A stretch of 64,000 nucleotides of DNA from Struthio camelus. Its lineage: Eukaryota > Chordata > Aves > Struthioniformes > Struthionidae. Positions within the stretch are counted from its first letter, which is position 1; every line of letters starts with the position of its first letter. Of this stretch, positions 34,360 to 45,500 are shown piece after piece. The DNA lies in the NCBI RefSeq assembly GCF_040807025.1, contig NC_090968.1, positions 992,001-1,056,000 of the forward strand, in the 5' to 3' direction. Position numbers and translations under genes: made by a program. The notes beneath the pieces are model-generated. The model made no database searches and was not told the origin of the DNA. It saw only the letters and a list, made by a program, of their open reading frames with translations.

Positions 34360-34365
34360 ATTAAA
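34360..34365 (+). terminator. ACTG2 poly(A) signal ATTAAA
   Basis: ATTAAA about 100 nt after the stop codon, followed by a G/T-rich stretch (GGGTCTGTTCGGGGG) that fits a downstream element. Confidence 0.75.
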
Positions 34366-34530
34366 ACCTTTTCTCGAGGCTCTGTCCCCTATCTCGGGTC
34401 TGTTCGGGGGCAAGGTGGTGGGGGGGGGTGCTGGGGGTGCCCGCAGTGGGGGCAGTGGAGGGTGCCCGCGAGGATGGGGAGAGCCAGCTGGTGCCCCCCC
34501 CCCAGCCCACACTGGTATCCCGATCCCAGG

Positions 34531-34917
34531 CTGATGTCCCCGACCCCACGCTGATGTCCTAGGGCACCCCAGGCTGATGTCCCCGACCCCACGCTGATGC
34601 CCCGGGGCACCCCAGGCTGATGTCCCCGACCCCACGCTGATGTCCTAGGGCACCCCAGGCTGATGTCCCCGACCCCACGCTGATGCCCCGGGGCACCCCA
34701 GGCTGATGTCCCCGACCCCACGCTGATGCCCCAGGGCACCCCAGGCTGATGTCCCCGACCCCACGCTGATGTCCTAGGGCACCCCAGGCTGATGTCCCCG
34801 ACCCCACGCTGATGTCCTAGGGCACCCCAGGCTGATGTCCCCGACCCCACGCTGATGCCCCGGGGCACCCCAGGCTGATGTCCCCGACCCCATGCTGATG
34901 CCCGGGTGCCCTACACC
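34531..34917. repeat. 43-bp minisatellite, 9 exact-length units
   Basis: The anchor CTGATG recurs at 34531, 34574, 34617, 34660, 34703, 34746, 34789, 34832 and 34875, always 43 bp apart. Each unit has two CTGATG half-repeats. Two unit types (GTCCTAGGGC and GCCCCGGGGC) are interspersed. A more diverged tail continues to about 35065. Minus-strand ORFs here are artefacts. Confidence 0.95.
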
Positions 34918-35189
34918 AATGACCCTGGCCCCACACCAGTGCCCCTGGGTACCCCCCACCGATGCCCCTGGCCCCATGCTGGTGCCCCAGGGTGCCCCAC
35001 ACCAATGCCCCAGACCCAGGCCGATGCCCCGGCCCCACGCTGACGCCCCCGGGTGCCCCACGCCGACGGCGCAGCCTTCGTCCCTCCTCCCACGGGCTTC
35101 CCTAGCGAAGGGGCGCCCCCTCCCGCACGCTGGGAGCCAGGCACCGCCCACAAATTACCATAAATTAGCATATCACGCGGGAGCGGCCG

Positions 35190-35320
35190 CAGCGCCGGGC
35201 GCCACCGCTGGGGGGCGGGCGCCGAGGGGCATAAATCTGCGTCTCATTATCTCGGCCCCGCCCCCTCTTCTCCGCGCACGCGCCGGCCCCGCCCCGGGCA
35301 GCGGCGGAAGCGGCGGCGGC
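35190..35320 (+). promoter_or_regulatory. DGUOK: DGUOK promoter region
   Basis: GC-rich sequence with GC-box-like CCGCCCC stretches and GGAAGCGG just before the ATG; no clear TATA box at the expected place. Assigned only by position next to the first DGUOK exon. Confidence 0.5.
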
Positions 35321-38300
35321 ATGAGGCGGTGGGGGGCGGCGCTGCGGCTGGCCATCGAGGGCAACATCGGTACCGGGCTGGGGGGGAACGGCCGGGGGGT
35401 GTAACGGTCGGGGGGGGCTGGGAGAGTAACGGGGGGGGCTGGGGCTGTAACGGTCGGGGGGGGGGCCTGGGAGAGTAACGGCCGAGGGGGGCTGGGGGTG
35501 TAGCGGTCGGGGGGGGGGCTGGGGGTGTAACGGCCGGAGGGGGCTGGGGGTGTAACGGCCGGGGGGGGGGCTGGGGGTGTAACGGTCGGGGGGGGGCTGG
35601 GGGTGTAGCGGTCGGGGGGGGGGGCTGGGAGAGTAACGGCCGGGGGGGGCTGGGGGTGTAACGGTCGGGGGGGGGGGCTGGGGGTGTAGCGGTCGGGGGG
35701 GGGGGCTGGGAGAGTAACGGCCGGGGGGGGCTGGGGGTGTAACGGTCGGGGGGGGCTGGGGCGGTAACGGTCGGGGGGGTGGGAGGGCCTGGGAGAGTAA
35801 CGGTCGGGGGGGGGGGGCTGGGGGTGTAACGGTCGGGGGGGGGCTGGGGCTGTAACGGTCGGGGGGGGCTGGGGGTGTAGCGGTCGGGGGGGCTGGGAGA
35901 GTAACGGTCGGGGGGGGCTGGGGCGGTAACGGTCGGGGGGGGTGGGGGGGCCTGGGAGAGTAACGGTCGGGGGGGGGCTGGGAGAGTAACGGTCGGGGGG
36001 GGCCTGGGGGTGTAACTGTCGGAGGGGTTGTAACTGTCGGGGGGGGCTGGGGGTGTAACGGTCGGGGAGGTGGGAGCCTGGGGTGTAACTGTCGGGGGGG
36101 GGGGCTGGGGGTGTAACTGTCGGGGGGGTGGGAGCCTGGGGTGTAACTGTCGGGGGGGGGCTGGGGGTGTAACTGTCGGGGGGGTGGGAGCCTGGGGTGT
36201 AATGGTCAGGGGGGTCCTGGGTGTAACGGTCAGGCCTAGCGGGGGGGTGTCTAGGGTGTCTGGGGGGGCTTGGGCTGTAACAGAGGGGTTTGGGTGGGGG
36301 GGTTGAGGTGTGACAGGTGGGGTTGGGGTGTAACAGGGGCGTCTTCTGAGTGAAATGTCCTGGAGCCTGGGGGGAGGGGGCTGGGGTGGGGGGGCTGTGG
36401 GGGCGTTGGGTGTGATAGGAGGGGTCTGGGCTGCGGAGGGGCTTGGGGTGTGTTGGGGGTGTCTGGGGCGTGTGTAGGGGGTGTAGCGCGAGAGGAGGGA
36501 GTTGAGGTGTAACTGAGGGTGCTGGGGGGGCTCTGGGGTGTAATGGGAAGGGGGTTGGGGTGTGGGTGGGTGGGTCTAGTGCAAGGGGAGGGGGTTGGGG
36601 TGTGATGGGGGCTCAGGGGTGTGTCTGGGAGGTGGGGGGTGAGGACTTAAGCTAATACTGCCGTCGCGCTGGTGCATCACAAAACGCACCAGTCTGTTAC
36701 TGGTTACGCAGGGCTCTGTGTAACTGTCGGGTTTGTTTACGTTCAGCTAATAAACGCTGTGTGATCTATTACTGCACTTCGGAGGAGAGGTGGCTCTTTG
36801 TCCTGCTGGGAAGCGTTCCCTTTGGAGCAGAGCAGGCATTTACAGGCGCTTATGTTGCGTGTATTCAAATAAAATCTGCGCTCTCCGTTTGTCCAGATAA
36901 AGATGGTTTAGTTGGTCCTGACAGGTTAGATGAATAAAAGTCTGCTCAGGTACTTAACCCTGGTACTTTGAAATGAGGAGGTTGCGCTTTAGCAGCCAAG
37001 TGAAAGTCTGCAGTTACTCGGGAGATCTGCCTGTGCTTCTGCAAGCACGTGACCAGGCTCTCACTCCCCTTCTTGTGTTTTCCTTGAGCCGTGGGGAAGT
37101 CTACGTTCGTAAAGCTCCTTGGAAGGAAATTCCCGGAGTGGCACTTGGTGACCGAACCCGTGGCGCAATGGCAAAAGGTTCAGGCGACTGGCACAAAAGA
37201 GGTAAGGGTGAAAGCCAGCTGCAAGGGGTTGGGAAAACGGCGTGAACCTTTCGTGTGGGCAGCTGATCTCTTGGCATGGGATTTGCAACCTGTGCAGCTT
37301 TGCGTGTAGCTGTGGCTACGTAGCTCTCAGTACCTTGGTCACCCAGTCTAACAGTAGCTGATCCACAGGAAATACGGACGCATCTGCACCTGCAGATCCA
37401 GGGGCTATTTCTGAGGGGTGCCCAAGAGATATCTAAGAAAGGGGAGTTTATTGGTAAGCTTGCAGAGGTGGCCACCTCTGCTTTTGTGTGCTTTTTTGAA
37501 GCTGAAAAAGGTTGTAACTCACAGCTGTAAAAATGGCTGCATGTTGTTGTCAGGTACGTGGCTAGAATAATAGATGCTTGCTTTCTCCAGGAGACCCTGA
37601 GTGGAGTTGTGTGGTCTGGACAAGGCAGAGAGTCTGCTTTGATGGTTATAGTTTGTCCTTTCCCATGCTGATGTTAAAGCCTCGTGCGGCACTGGGAATA
37701 TCTGCCTCCTGCCCCTCTCTCTCTGCTGGGGTTTTGCCTTAAATGTGCCTCTGTCGTTCTTTCACAGGCTTCCTCTCCTCAGAGCTTTGGTAACCTGCTT
37801 CAGATGATCTACCAGGAGCCATCCCGATGGTCCTACACGTTCCAGACATACTCCTGCATGAGCCGACTGAAGGCACAGCTGGAGCCGCTTGCAGAGAGAC
37901 TGTTGAAGACCCCGGAGCCTGTGCAGGTTTTTGAGAGATCTGTGTACAGCGACAGGTACGGTACCCAGAAACCCTGTTCCAAGCCCTTTACCGCAGCGTG
38001 TGAGCCATGGTACTGCCCGTTGGTGTGCAGAGAAATGCCACAGCATCTTGAGATCGTGAAGGTCTTTAATTAAAATAGAGAAAAAAGAGAATTAAGTGCC
38101 CAGTAAACTTCATGTTGATGGCAGCAGATAGCAGCAAACGTAAAAGGAATTCAGTGACTCAGGCAAAAATGGGCATCTTGGAAACTAGTCAGCCCCAAGA
38201 TGTGCACGTTGAAGGTAAGAGAACGAGCCTGCAGCCTCCACTTGGCACAGAACTGGAAGCGATGCTTGACTAAAGAAATGCACGTGTTCCTCTTGGTAGG

Positions 38301-41300
38301 TCCACTGATAACTGGTGCTCTAGGAACACTAGAGAAAGCAACAGGAACACCCAGATCTTCAAAACCGTTTTTGCACTTTGCCGTTCGCTTCTGACCCGTG
38401 TCGGGCGAAGGCAGTAGCTGGATTGGTCTTGCTCTCGTGGACCTGCTCTGTAAAATCCTTTGGGCGACGCCTCACAGGCTACATAACGGTTGTTCCATTT
38501 AGCTTGGCAACAGTTAACTGTGCCCAGACGACTGTGTCTTCTCTGTTGCTCAGGCATATATTGAGGACGGATCCAAGGACATTGGTGCAGTTCCCAGTGT
38601 AAGCTGGCAGCTTGGACAGAGCAGGTGGTTCTCCCTCAGAAAACAGACTTGTTGCGGTTGTGTTGAGCAGCGCAGCTCTGAAGGGTGAAAGGCGCTTGAG
38701 TGAGCGGGCTGCGTAGGGAGGCTTGAGGGCCTGGCTCCTTGGTGCGGTGGCTCTTATTTCCTGCTTCTCATATGCTGGCTCGCTGCTGCTGTGGGATTTT
38801 CTTTGCAGTGTGGCAGCAGCCAGTTCTGTGGAATAACGCATAGCAGGGTTTACGTTAAACACGTGCACACCATTTCCATGCATGGCTTGTAGGAAACCCT
38901 GTAGAAAACCGCGGACCCTGACTTGCTGTTTGCATTGTTGCGCCAAAAAGGATGAGCCTGGCCTGCTTGATTAAAGCTGCGTGTGGGAGCTGGAAGCAGT
39001 TGGGTGGTGTGCTGTGTGGGTGCTGCCAGATAGGGAGGATATGAGTGTTCAGAGAGATGCTGACGCGAAAACGGGAACTGGAAGCCTGTTTCCTCATACT
39101 CCGTGGCTCTCAGCTGCGGATCAGGGAGGAGGTGCTTGTCCTTCTGGAAAGGTACCTCCCGTGCTGTGAGGGAGTTGGGCTGTTTGACATAAGTTAGCAT
39201 TTGAAATGGGGCACGCTTGCAACGTGGCTGTAGGGGCAAGGGCAAACTATCCCAGAGCGCTCTGAAAGCGCAAATGTCAGGCGAGAGGAGTGTGAGCAGG
39301 GCCTTTGGGTAGAGATGAAACTTGTGAGGTGGGGAGGGAAGGGTGGAACTGTTACTCCTGGCTGAGATTGACTCTTCAAGTTTCTCCTGAGCTCAGGAAA
39401 CTGGAATTGTCACTATGCTGGGTCAAAAACGCAGTGAGATTACTTAGGCAGTTGGCTCCTTAAGGACCTCTTGCTACTGCAGACGAAGTGATGTCGGCAC
39501 AGCCTTTAGACTTTGGCAGTTTCGGTGGACTGCCTGCAGCGGGAGAGCTTCTTTCCTTAACCATGTTCTCCTCTGCCAAGATATATCTTCAGAGCAAGCT
39601 CCTAAGGCCTGTCCGCTCAGTGTTTTGCCTGTGACAGATATCCAGACCCCTTCCAGAGGGGCGCCTGGTGCGTACTATTGAGGCCAGTTGGGACAGAAAA
39701 GGAAAATAAGAGTGAAATTCCCTGGGCATTGATTCGTCATGGGATGGTTCAGGGCTTGCGGTTCTCGATTGCTAGTTCATACTTGCCTGTGTTGGTAGTG
39801 ACTGCAAGCAGTTGCTGTCTGTCCCACTAGGTGCAGCATCCCGGTGGAGTGTGAATTACCTTGTCCCCTGCCTCTGTCCCTTCCTAGGTATGTCTTTGCG
39901 AAAAACCTCTTTGAGGCTGGCCACTTGAATCCATTGGAGTGGACCATTTACCAGGACTGGCACACTTTCCTCCTGCAGGAGCTTGGGGACCGTGCTGCTC
40001 TGCATGGCTTCCTGTATCTCCAGGCAACTCCGGAGGTAAGAGAGGGCTGCCAAAGCCAATTGCTTTCTGTGTTAACTGGGGAGGGAGAGGAGGGGAAGTG
40101 GACTAGGCCAGCGTCTTGCTTTGCCATCACTTTGCTGCAAGGGTAGACCTCGGATCTCCAGGAGCCGCACTGGGTGTCCTGTAAGCTGGACTCTGCTGCA
40201 TCCCCAGCCGGAGCCAGGACAGCTTCTGACAGTGCTGAAACACTCGTTAGTGCGAGTTGCTGCCCTGTAGGACTTGGGAGCAAGGAGCCCACAGCAGCGC
40301 CTGGTCTTAATCCCAGGGCAAAGTTGATGGTTTTGCTGTAGATCCCAGAGCAGCTTCTCACCTGCCTTAATGTGTTGCCCAGATACCCGTCATGCCGCTC
40401 CTCAGTTTTAGGAGGGAGAGCTTTGGGCCCCTGTGTGCCTCTGGTGGTGTTAGCTGCCTGATGCTGAATTTTGACGGCTGTTATTGCTGCACGTGGTTTC
40501 TCCTCTTGGGCTGGTTTGCCCAACTGGCTTGTGATGCACTCTTTTTTTCCCCTGTTAAATTAGAGTCTTGTTGCTTCCTGTGTAGAAATGCCTGGAGAGG
40601 CTGCACCGGAGGGCGAGGTCTGAGGAGAAGGGAATCCAGCTGGATTATCTGCAGCAGCTTCATGCTCAGCACGAGAGCTGGCTGGTAGAGAAAACTACAG
40701 AGTGAGTGAGAGCAAGGACAGCTCGGGGTGCATCACAAAGCTTGGCTCCTTGAAACGTGTGAATAACACTGCTTTTGGAGGAGGGGGGTTGGACTAGAGA
40801 CCTCAAGAGGTCCCTTCCCAGCTAAATTATTCTCTGACAACGTACAGCAGACATGCTTTTGCAACACAACGCTGTTCCTCTTGTCCCTGGGGATGGCCAT
40901 CCTTTTTACGTACTGTTTGCTAATGGGCACTGCCCTTTGGGTTCTTTCTCCCTGCCACCTTCAGGATCCACTTCGCAAACTTAAGGAGCGCTTCCACGCT
41001 GGTGCTTGATGTCAATCGAGATTTCGAGCGTGATGCAGCTGCACAGGATGTCCTCATGACAAAGGTAGGCAGAGCAGACCGGCTTGCTCTTGAGCTTCTT
41101 CCTCTTAGCTGCAGGGAGTGTCGTGACTGCTCTGCCAGAGCTAGCTTAGCTCTAGCCCAGGGGGCTCTCAAAAACCCAGCAGCAGGGGGGCAGCCAGCTG
41201 TCTCATGCTGTAGGATCCTTCTTGGTATCATGATCCTCTCAAGGTCCTGTGGCTGGTACTGCAGCAGCTGGTGTTGCTGGAGGTGGATGGTAGGAAAGCA

Positions 41301-41769
41301 GTGATCTGGGATTACAGAAGATCTTGTGTTACTTCTCTCAGGGAATAATTCTAACCTCTGAGTCTTGGCCAGATCGCAGCAGGGCTGTGACAACCTGCCT
41401 GTCCTAATTTCCTCTGAAACTCTGGTTGGTGGGAAACCTTTCTGAAGCCGTAACATTGCTGTGTGTTGGCGAGGAGCTGCTGGACTCTCTCTGGCGTGTT
41501 GTATTTCCACAGTATATAAACGTACCCCTTCTAAGTACTTCCATGAAGAAAATAATGTGGTCCTTCTCTCAGAGCCTGTTAAACCTTTCTGCTCTATGAA
41601 GAGCCCTTGTTCAGGGGTTAACCGATTAATGACTGGCATGTGCTGTCTCGACGTGATCCGAGTGTCACGCTTTGTGAAACTGCTCTCTTCCTTGCAGGTA
41701 GAGGCTTTTGTCAAGATGCTGCGATCCGAAGCTTTGCCATCGTGCCCTAACCCTCATTCAGGAATTTAG
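35321..41769 (+). CDS. DGUOK: Mitochondrial deoxyguanosine kinase, complete, 261 aa
   Basis: Phosphorylates purine deoxynucleosides (dG, dA) for mitochondrial DNA synthesis. Seven coding exons: 35321-35369, 37089-37201, 37768-37955, 39888-40035, 40586-40701, 40965-41064 and 41698-41769. They total 262 codons including TAG. The P-loop GNIAVGKST (residues 14-22) is split by intron 1. The dNK signature [10 protein letters not shown], the [10 protein letters not shown] stretch, the LID-type segment [14 protein letters not shown] and the late VLDVN motif are all present, so the enzyme looks intact. Human DGUOK is 277 aa with some 40 residues before this domain. Here only about 11 precede it, [11 protein letters not shown], which is basic and could be a minimal mitochondrial presequence. 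The nearest upstream in-frame ATG is about 300 bp away, in repeat sequence. The C-terminus is longer than human and unlike it (SCPNPHSGI). Intron 1 is a G-rich array. Confidence 0.95.
35395..36640 (+). repeat. G-rich minisatellite in DGUOK intron 1
   Basis: Dozens of 20-30-bp units of the form TAACGGTC, a run of 7-10 G, CTGGGGGTG. It is regular to about 36240 and more degenerate after. All G-runs are on the non-template strand of DGUOK. Each unit could contribute to G-quadruplexes and the array to R-loops. Confidence 0.9.
40779..40842 (+). mobile_element. CR1 LINE 3' tail fragment
   Basis: GGTTGGACTAGAGACCTC followed by AGGTCCCTTCCCAGCTAAATTATTCTCTGA matches the well-known 3' end of avian CR1 elements. 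Only the tail is recognised, in DGUOK intron 5, with sequence decay that suggests an old insertion. No CR1 reverse-transcriptase ORF is seen nearby. Confidence 0.8.
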
Positions 41770-42520
41770 CTCTTTGAGACTTCTTGGACCCAGCAGTATT
41801 GTTTTCCACCAAAGACTAAACTGAGCAATTGGGTGGTTAGCGTTGAATTTGGAAAGGGGTACTGTTATCTGAGCGCTCCAGCGAGCTACAGGTCCCATGC
41901 TAGCTTCTAGACTGGCTATGCCATGGGTGAAGGAAAGGATGGAGGTGCTGGAGGCTTTTGGGAGGCAGGTGAGGGGAGGCCACAACACTTTGGTAACAGG
42001 GTGAAGCATGTGTGGGCCTGGGAGAGAAGGGAGTTTTGGAGAACGGTTGCCTGGAAGAGCTTCTGAAGGGTGGTGAGGCACTGCCTTGGGTGGGTGCAGC
42101 TGTTGAGTCTGGCACTGAAGATTTTGGATCCTCACCATAAGGACAGGGGACAGATCAACTGGACTCTGCTTCCCAGCTGTCTGTCTCAGTGATTTTAACT
42201 TCTTCCCTGCCTTGGGCAAAAGATGTATTTATAGCACAGACAACACAGGATTTTTTTTTTAATCTTGAAAAAAAACAAAAACAATACCAAAAAACCCAAC
42301 CCTTTCCAAAGCTGCAGTTGTCTGATGCGCTGTGGCGTGCTCTCAGCAGGAGCTGACGTCTGGGTCTGAGAGACTTCCAAGGAAGTCTAAAGCACCTAAA
42401 TCTGTGGTGCTCCCAGAGATGCAACATGCAGCATCTGCACGTCTTGCTCCTGCTCACAAGTATGTAATTCTCTGAGTGAATAAATTAATAAATCTGTGCT
42501 GTAATTCTCCCCACGGAGAG
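41770..42520 (+). other. DGUOK: DGUOK 3' UTR
   Basis: Sequence from the stop to a canonical poly(A) signal; contains an internal T-run/A-run (42250-42290). No coding content. Confidence 0.6.
42479..42484 (+). terminator. DGUOK poly(A) signal AATAAA
   Basis: AATAAA, followed within 10 nt by a second AATAAA (GAATAAATTAATAAATC), about 710 nt after the DGUOK stop. Confidence 0.75.
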
Positions 42521-45500
42521 GCGGCCTGTTGCTGCAGGGGTGTAGGCCCGTAGCTCTGGGGAGACCTCAGCCGACGAGGTGGCAGCAGGACCTGTCCGGA
42601 GCCAGGCAGGAGGCGAATGAGCCTCCCATAAGCAGCAGAGATGCCTCTGCAAGGGTGCTTGCAGGTGCTGCGCTTCGTGGGGAGTGCGTTTGTCGCCTGC
42701 CAGTTGAAGTAAGGGATGGGAGGGAGAGTTCATCTTCCCCAGGACCGTGATTTCACCTACTGCTGTGGTCAAGGGGAGCGTGCGAGCTGCCCACCCTACA
42801 GCCTGGATCTTCGTAACAGAGGGTGACCAAGCATGCTGCTCGCCCAGCCTGGCAAGAACTGACCTCTCTGCGTCCGCTCCTGCAACGCAGTACGTGCTGG
42901 GAGACTCACGTTTCCGTGCCGTGCCTCGGCCTGTGCGTTAGAGCTCCTTCCACATCTGTAGATGTTTGCTGCGGATGTTGGAGGAGCAGATGCTTTGTAA
43001 TGTGAGTTTAATGTGCTGGTTAAATTCCAAAGGAAAATCTTTGTGCTTTTATTTGGCTTGTATTTAAGTTATGACAAACTTCCCCCCCCCCCTTTTAAAT
43101 TAAAGCAATGTAAAACTCTTCTGCGTTTTGAACTGTGTCCATCTCCAGGGAGAGGTGCTGAGGGGGGTAAATTCACCCATTGTGCAGAGTTGTAGAGTTG
43201 TGAAGATGAGGGTAAAGCAGACGTCGTGGCCTGAGTGTTGGGACGCTGGGGTTCAGTCCGGGGCTCTGCTGGAGACGTGTTGGGGTCACATGTGAGGCTG
43301 AGCCGGGATGATTCCCAGCCCTTTTCCTTCCTTTGGGAAATGCTGTATGTGGGGGGATCGGTGCCTGTCCCGTACCTGCCTGGTTCCTCATCTGCCTTCT
43401 CCAGAGGGCTTCAGCTCCTGGTTGTGCTGCTCCTGCTGGGAAGCCGTGTGTGGGTTCAGCCTCGGGGCTGTCCCATATTTGTTCCCGTAGGTTGTCTCTC
43501 TGCCCGAGCAACACTGGCACCCTTGTGCTGGGGAACCACGTGAATGCAAGCTCCCTTCTTGGGGTAGGTGGACACACACTTAGTTGTATTTATTTTCCCC
43601 GAGGCCATTGCGTAAGAGAGGCTGCGAGTTTGTGATGCCTTTTGTCCGGCAGCACCCAAAGGATCTGCCGTTGTCAGCCTCGTTTTTACCAAGGCACGCA
43701 AAGTTCAAGTGACTCTCGCAGTTCTGCCTCCTCCCTTTGCAGGGGACACAGGGTCCCAGAGCACCAGGACTTGCCTGGCTGAATTGGACCCAAGGTCCCA
43801 TTCGGGACCAGCTTTTTGTCTGATGGCAGCCAGATGCTTTAGAGGAAGAGCTGAGGCTTCTGCTTTCCTTGCAGGCCAGAGGCGCGGGCTAGGAAACAGC
43901 CCGAGAGCTGTGAGCGCCGGGTGTGATGGGGCCCAGGGGAAGGCATGAGCAAAGCAATGTTTCTGGAGCTGCAGCTGGGCCGCGAGAGCCACATTACTGA
44001 CTTCCAGAGTGGGAGAACGTATTGGGTGTTATTTTTCTTTCTAGCAACACTTGGAAAGTTGCATTGTGCAAGAGGTGTGAGTCTTTAATCTCCTTAATCC
44101 TGTTATTCCAGGGCCTGGCGAGTTTTGTTCTAGCCCAAGTAACTTTTAGGGAGCCGGAGGGATGGAGCTTCAACTCAAGCCGAACGCTTACATGGCGTAG
44201 CTCATGCATTAATAATAAAAAACAGATGGCTGCCCAAGTCCTGCCATGCGTGGAGCCGGAGCGGAGAGCCTCGAAGCCGGACGTCTGTAAGAGAGCGCAA
44301 GATGCCCGGTCCTGGATGAGCTGGGTTTTGGCAGGCCGGGCGTCCGCGCCCTCCGCTCCGGTGATCCCAGGATGAAGTAGCTCCTAGCGAGCCTGGGGTC
44401 AGCCTGGATTAACGGGGGCCGTTCCTGGGGGGCTGCCCCGGCGCGACGGGCAGGAGTGAGACGCGGGTGAGGGTCGCGGGTCACCTACCGCAGCCCCAAG
44501 CGTTCGGCTGCCTTGGAAAAGGCCGGCTGGGCTCGCTCGCCCCAGAAGCCGCTCGTCCCTGGTGCCCTGCCGCCGCGGGACTGCGGCATGGTGGTGTCTG
44601 CTCCAAGCGACGCTCGGAGGGACGGTGGTTCTTTCGCTGTCGCGGCTTGCGTCCGAGCCAGGTGAGGAGCAATCGTCTGCCCGCGGAGGGAGCCGGATGG
44701 CGCGTAAGGTGCCTGGCTCTGCGACGATCGCTCCTCGGACATCGCTTACGCTCTGTTAGAAAAACAAAGGGGGGGGGTGGGAAAAAGTGCACGTGAAGAA
44801 AGCTGGCAAGGGCGAGAGAGAGGAGTTAAGGTAATTTGATTTTCTGCATCATAAATCCCCGCAAGCCGCGTGTAAACTTGCCGTCGGCCGGCTGAGCGCT
44901 GAGCGCCGCGCTCCCCGGAGAGCGGAGGAGGCAGAGGCGCCCTGATGTTCCTCCCGTGGCTGGTGGCGCGTCCTCCGAGGCGGTGAGCGAGACGTGGCGC
45001 CGGGATGTTCCCCCGGGGTTTACGTGCCTGATCCTGCAGCAACAACCGAGCGGGTACCCCGGCGCGGAGCCCGAACAACCCCGCGACGAGCAGCCCGGTA
45101 CGGACCGGCCACCGACGACCCAGCGCCGCGTGGGGCCTCCGCGGAGGGTCCCCGGGAGCCTCCTGAACAAAGAAAGTGGCAGCGGTGACATGCCGCGGCC
45201 CGTTTGCATCCGCGTTTCTCCCCGCTTCCCTTGCCGGCGCTCCGGGCATGCCCTCGTCCCCCGTCCTCCCCGCCGGGCCGCGCGTCGCACCGCTCTTCCC
45301 TGCTGCCGGCTCTCGGTGCGGTGGGGGGGGCGGAAAGTCGGGAGGGGGTTAAAATCCTTCCGAAGGGCAGTAAAGAAACAGCTCCGAGGCTGTTAAACAC
45401 CCGCCGAGCGGTGCAGGCAGGCAAAGGGCTGAAGTTGAGCAAAAATTGGGGCCGAAGCTTTGCAAAAATCTGTGCTGCAGAGAGCAAAGCGGGAGAAAAA

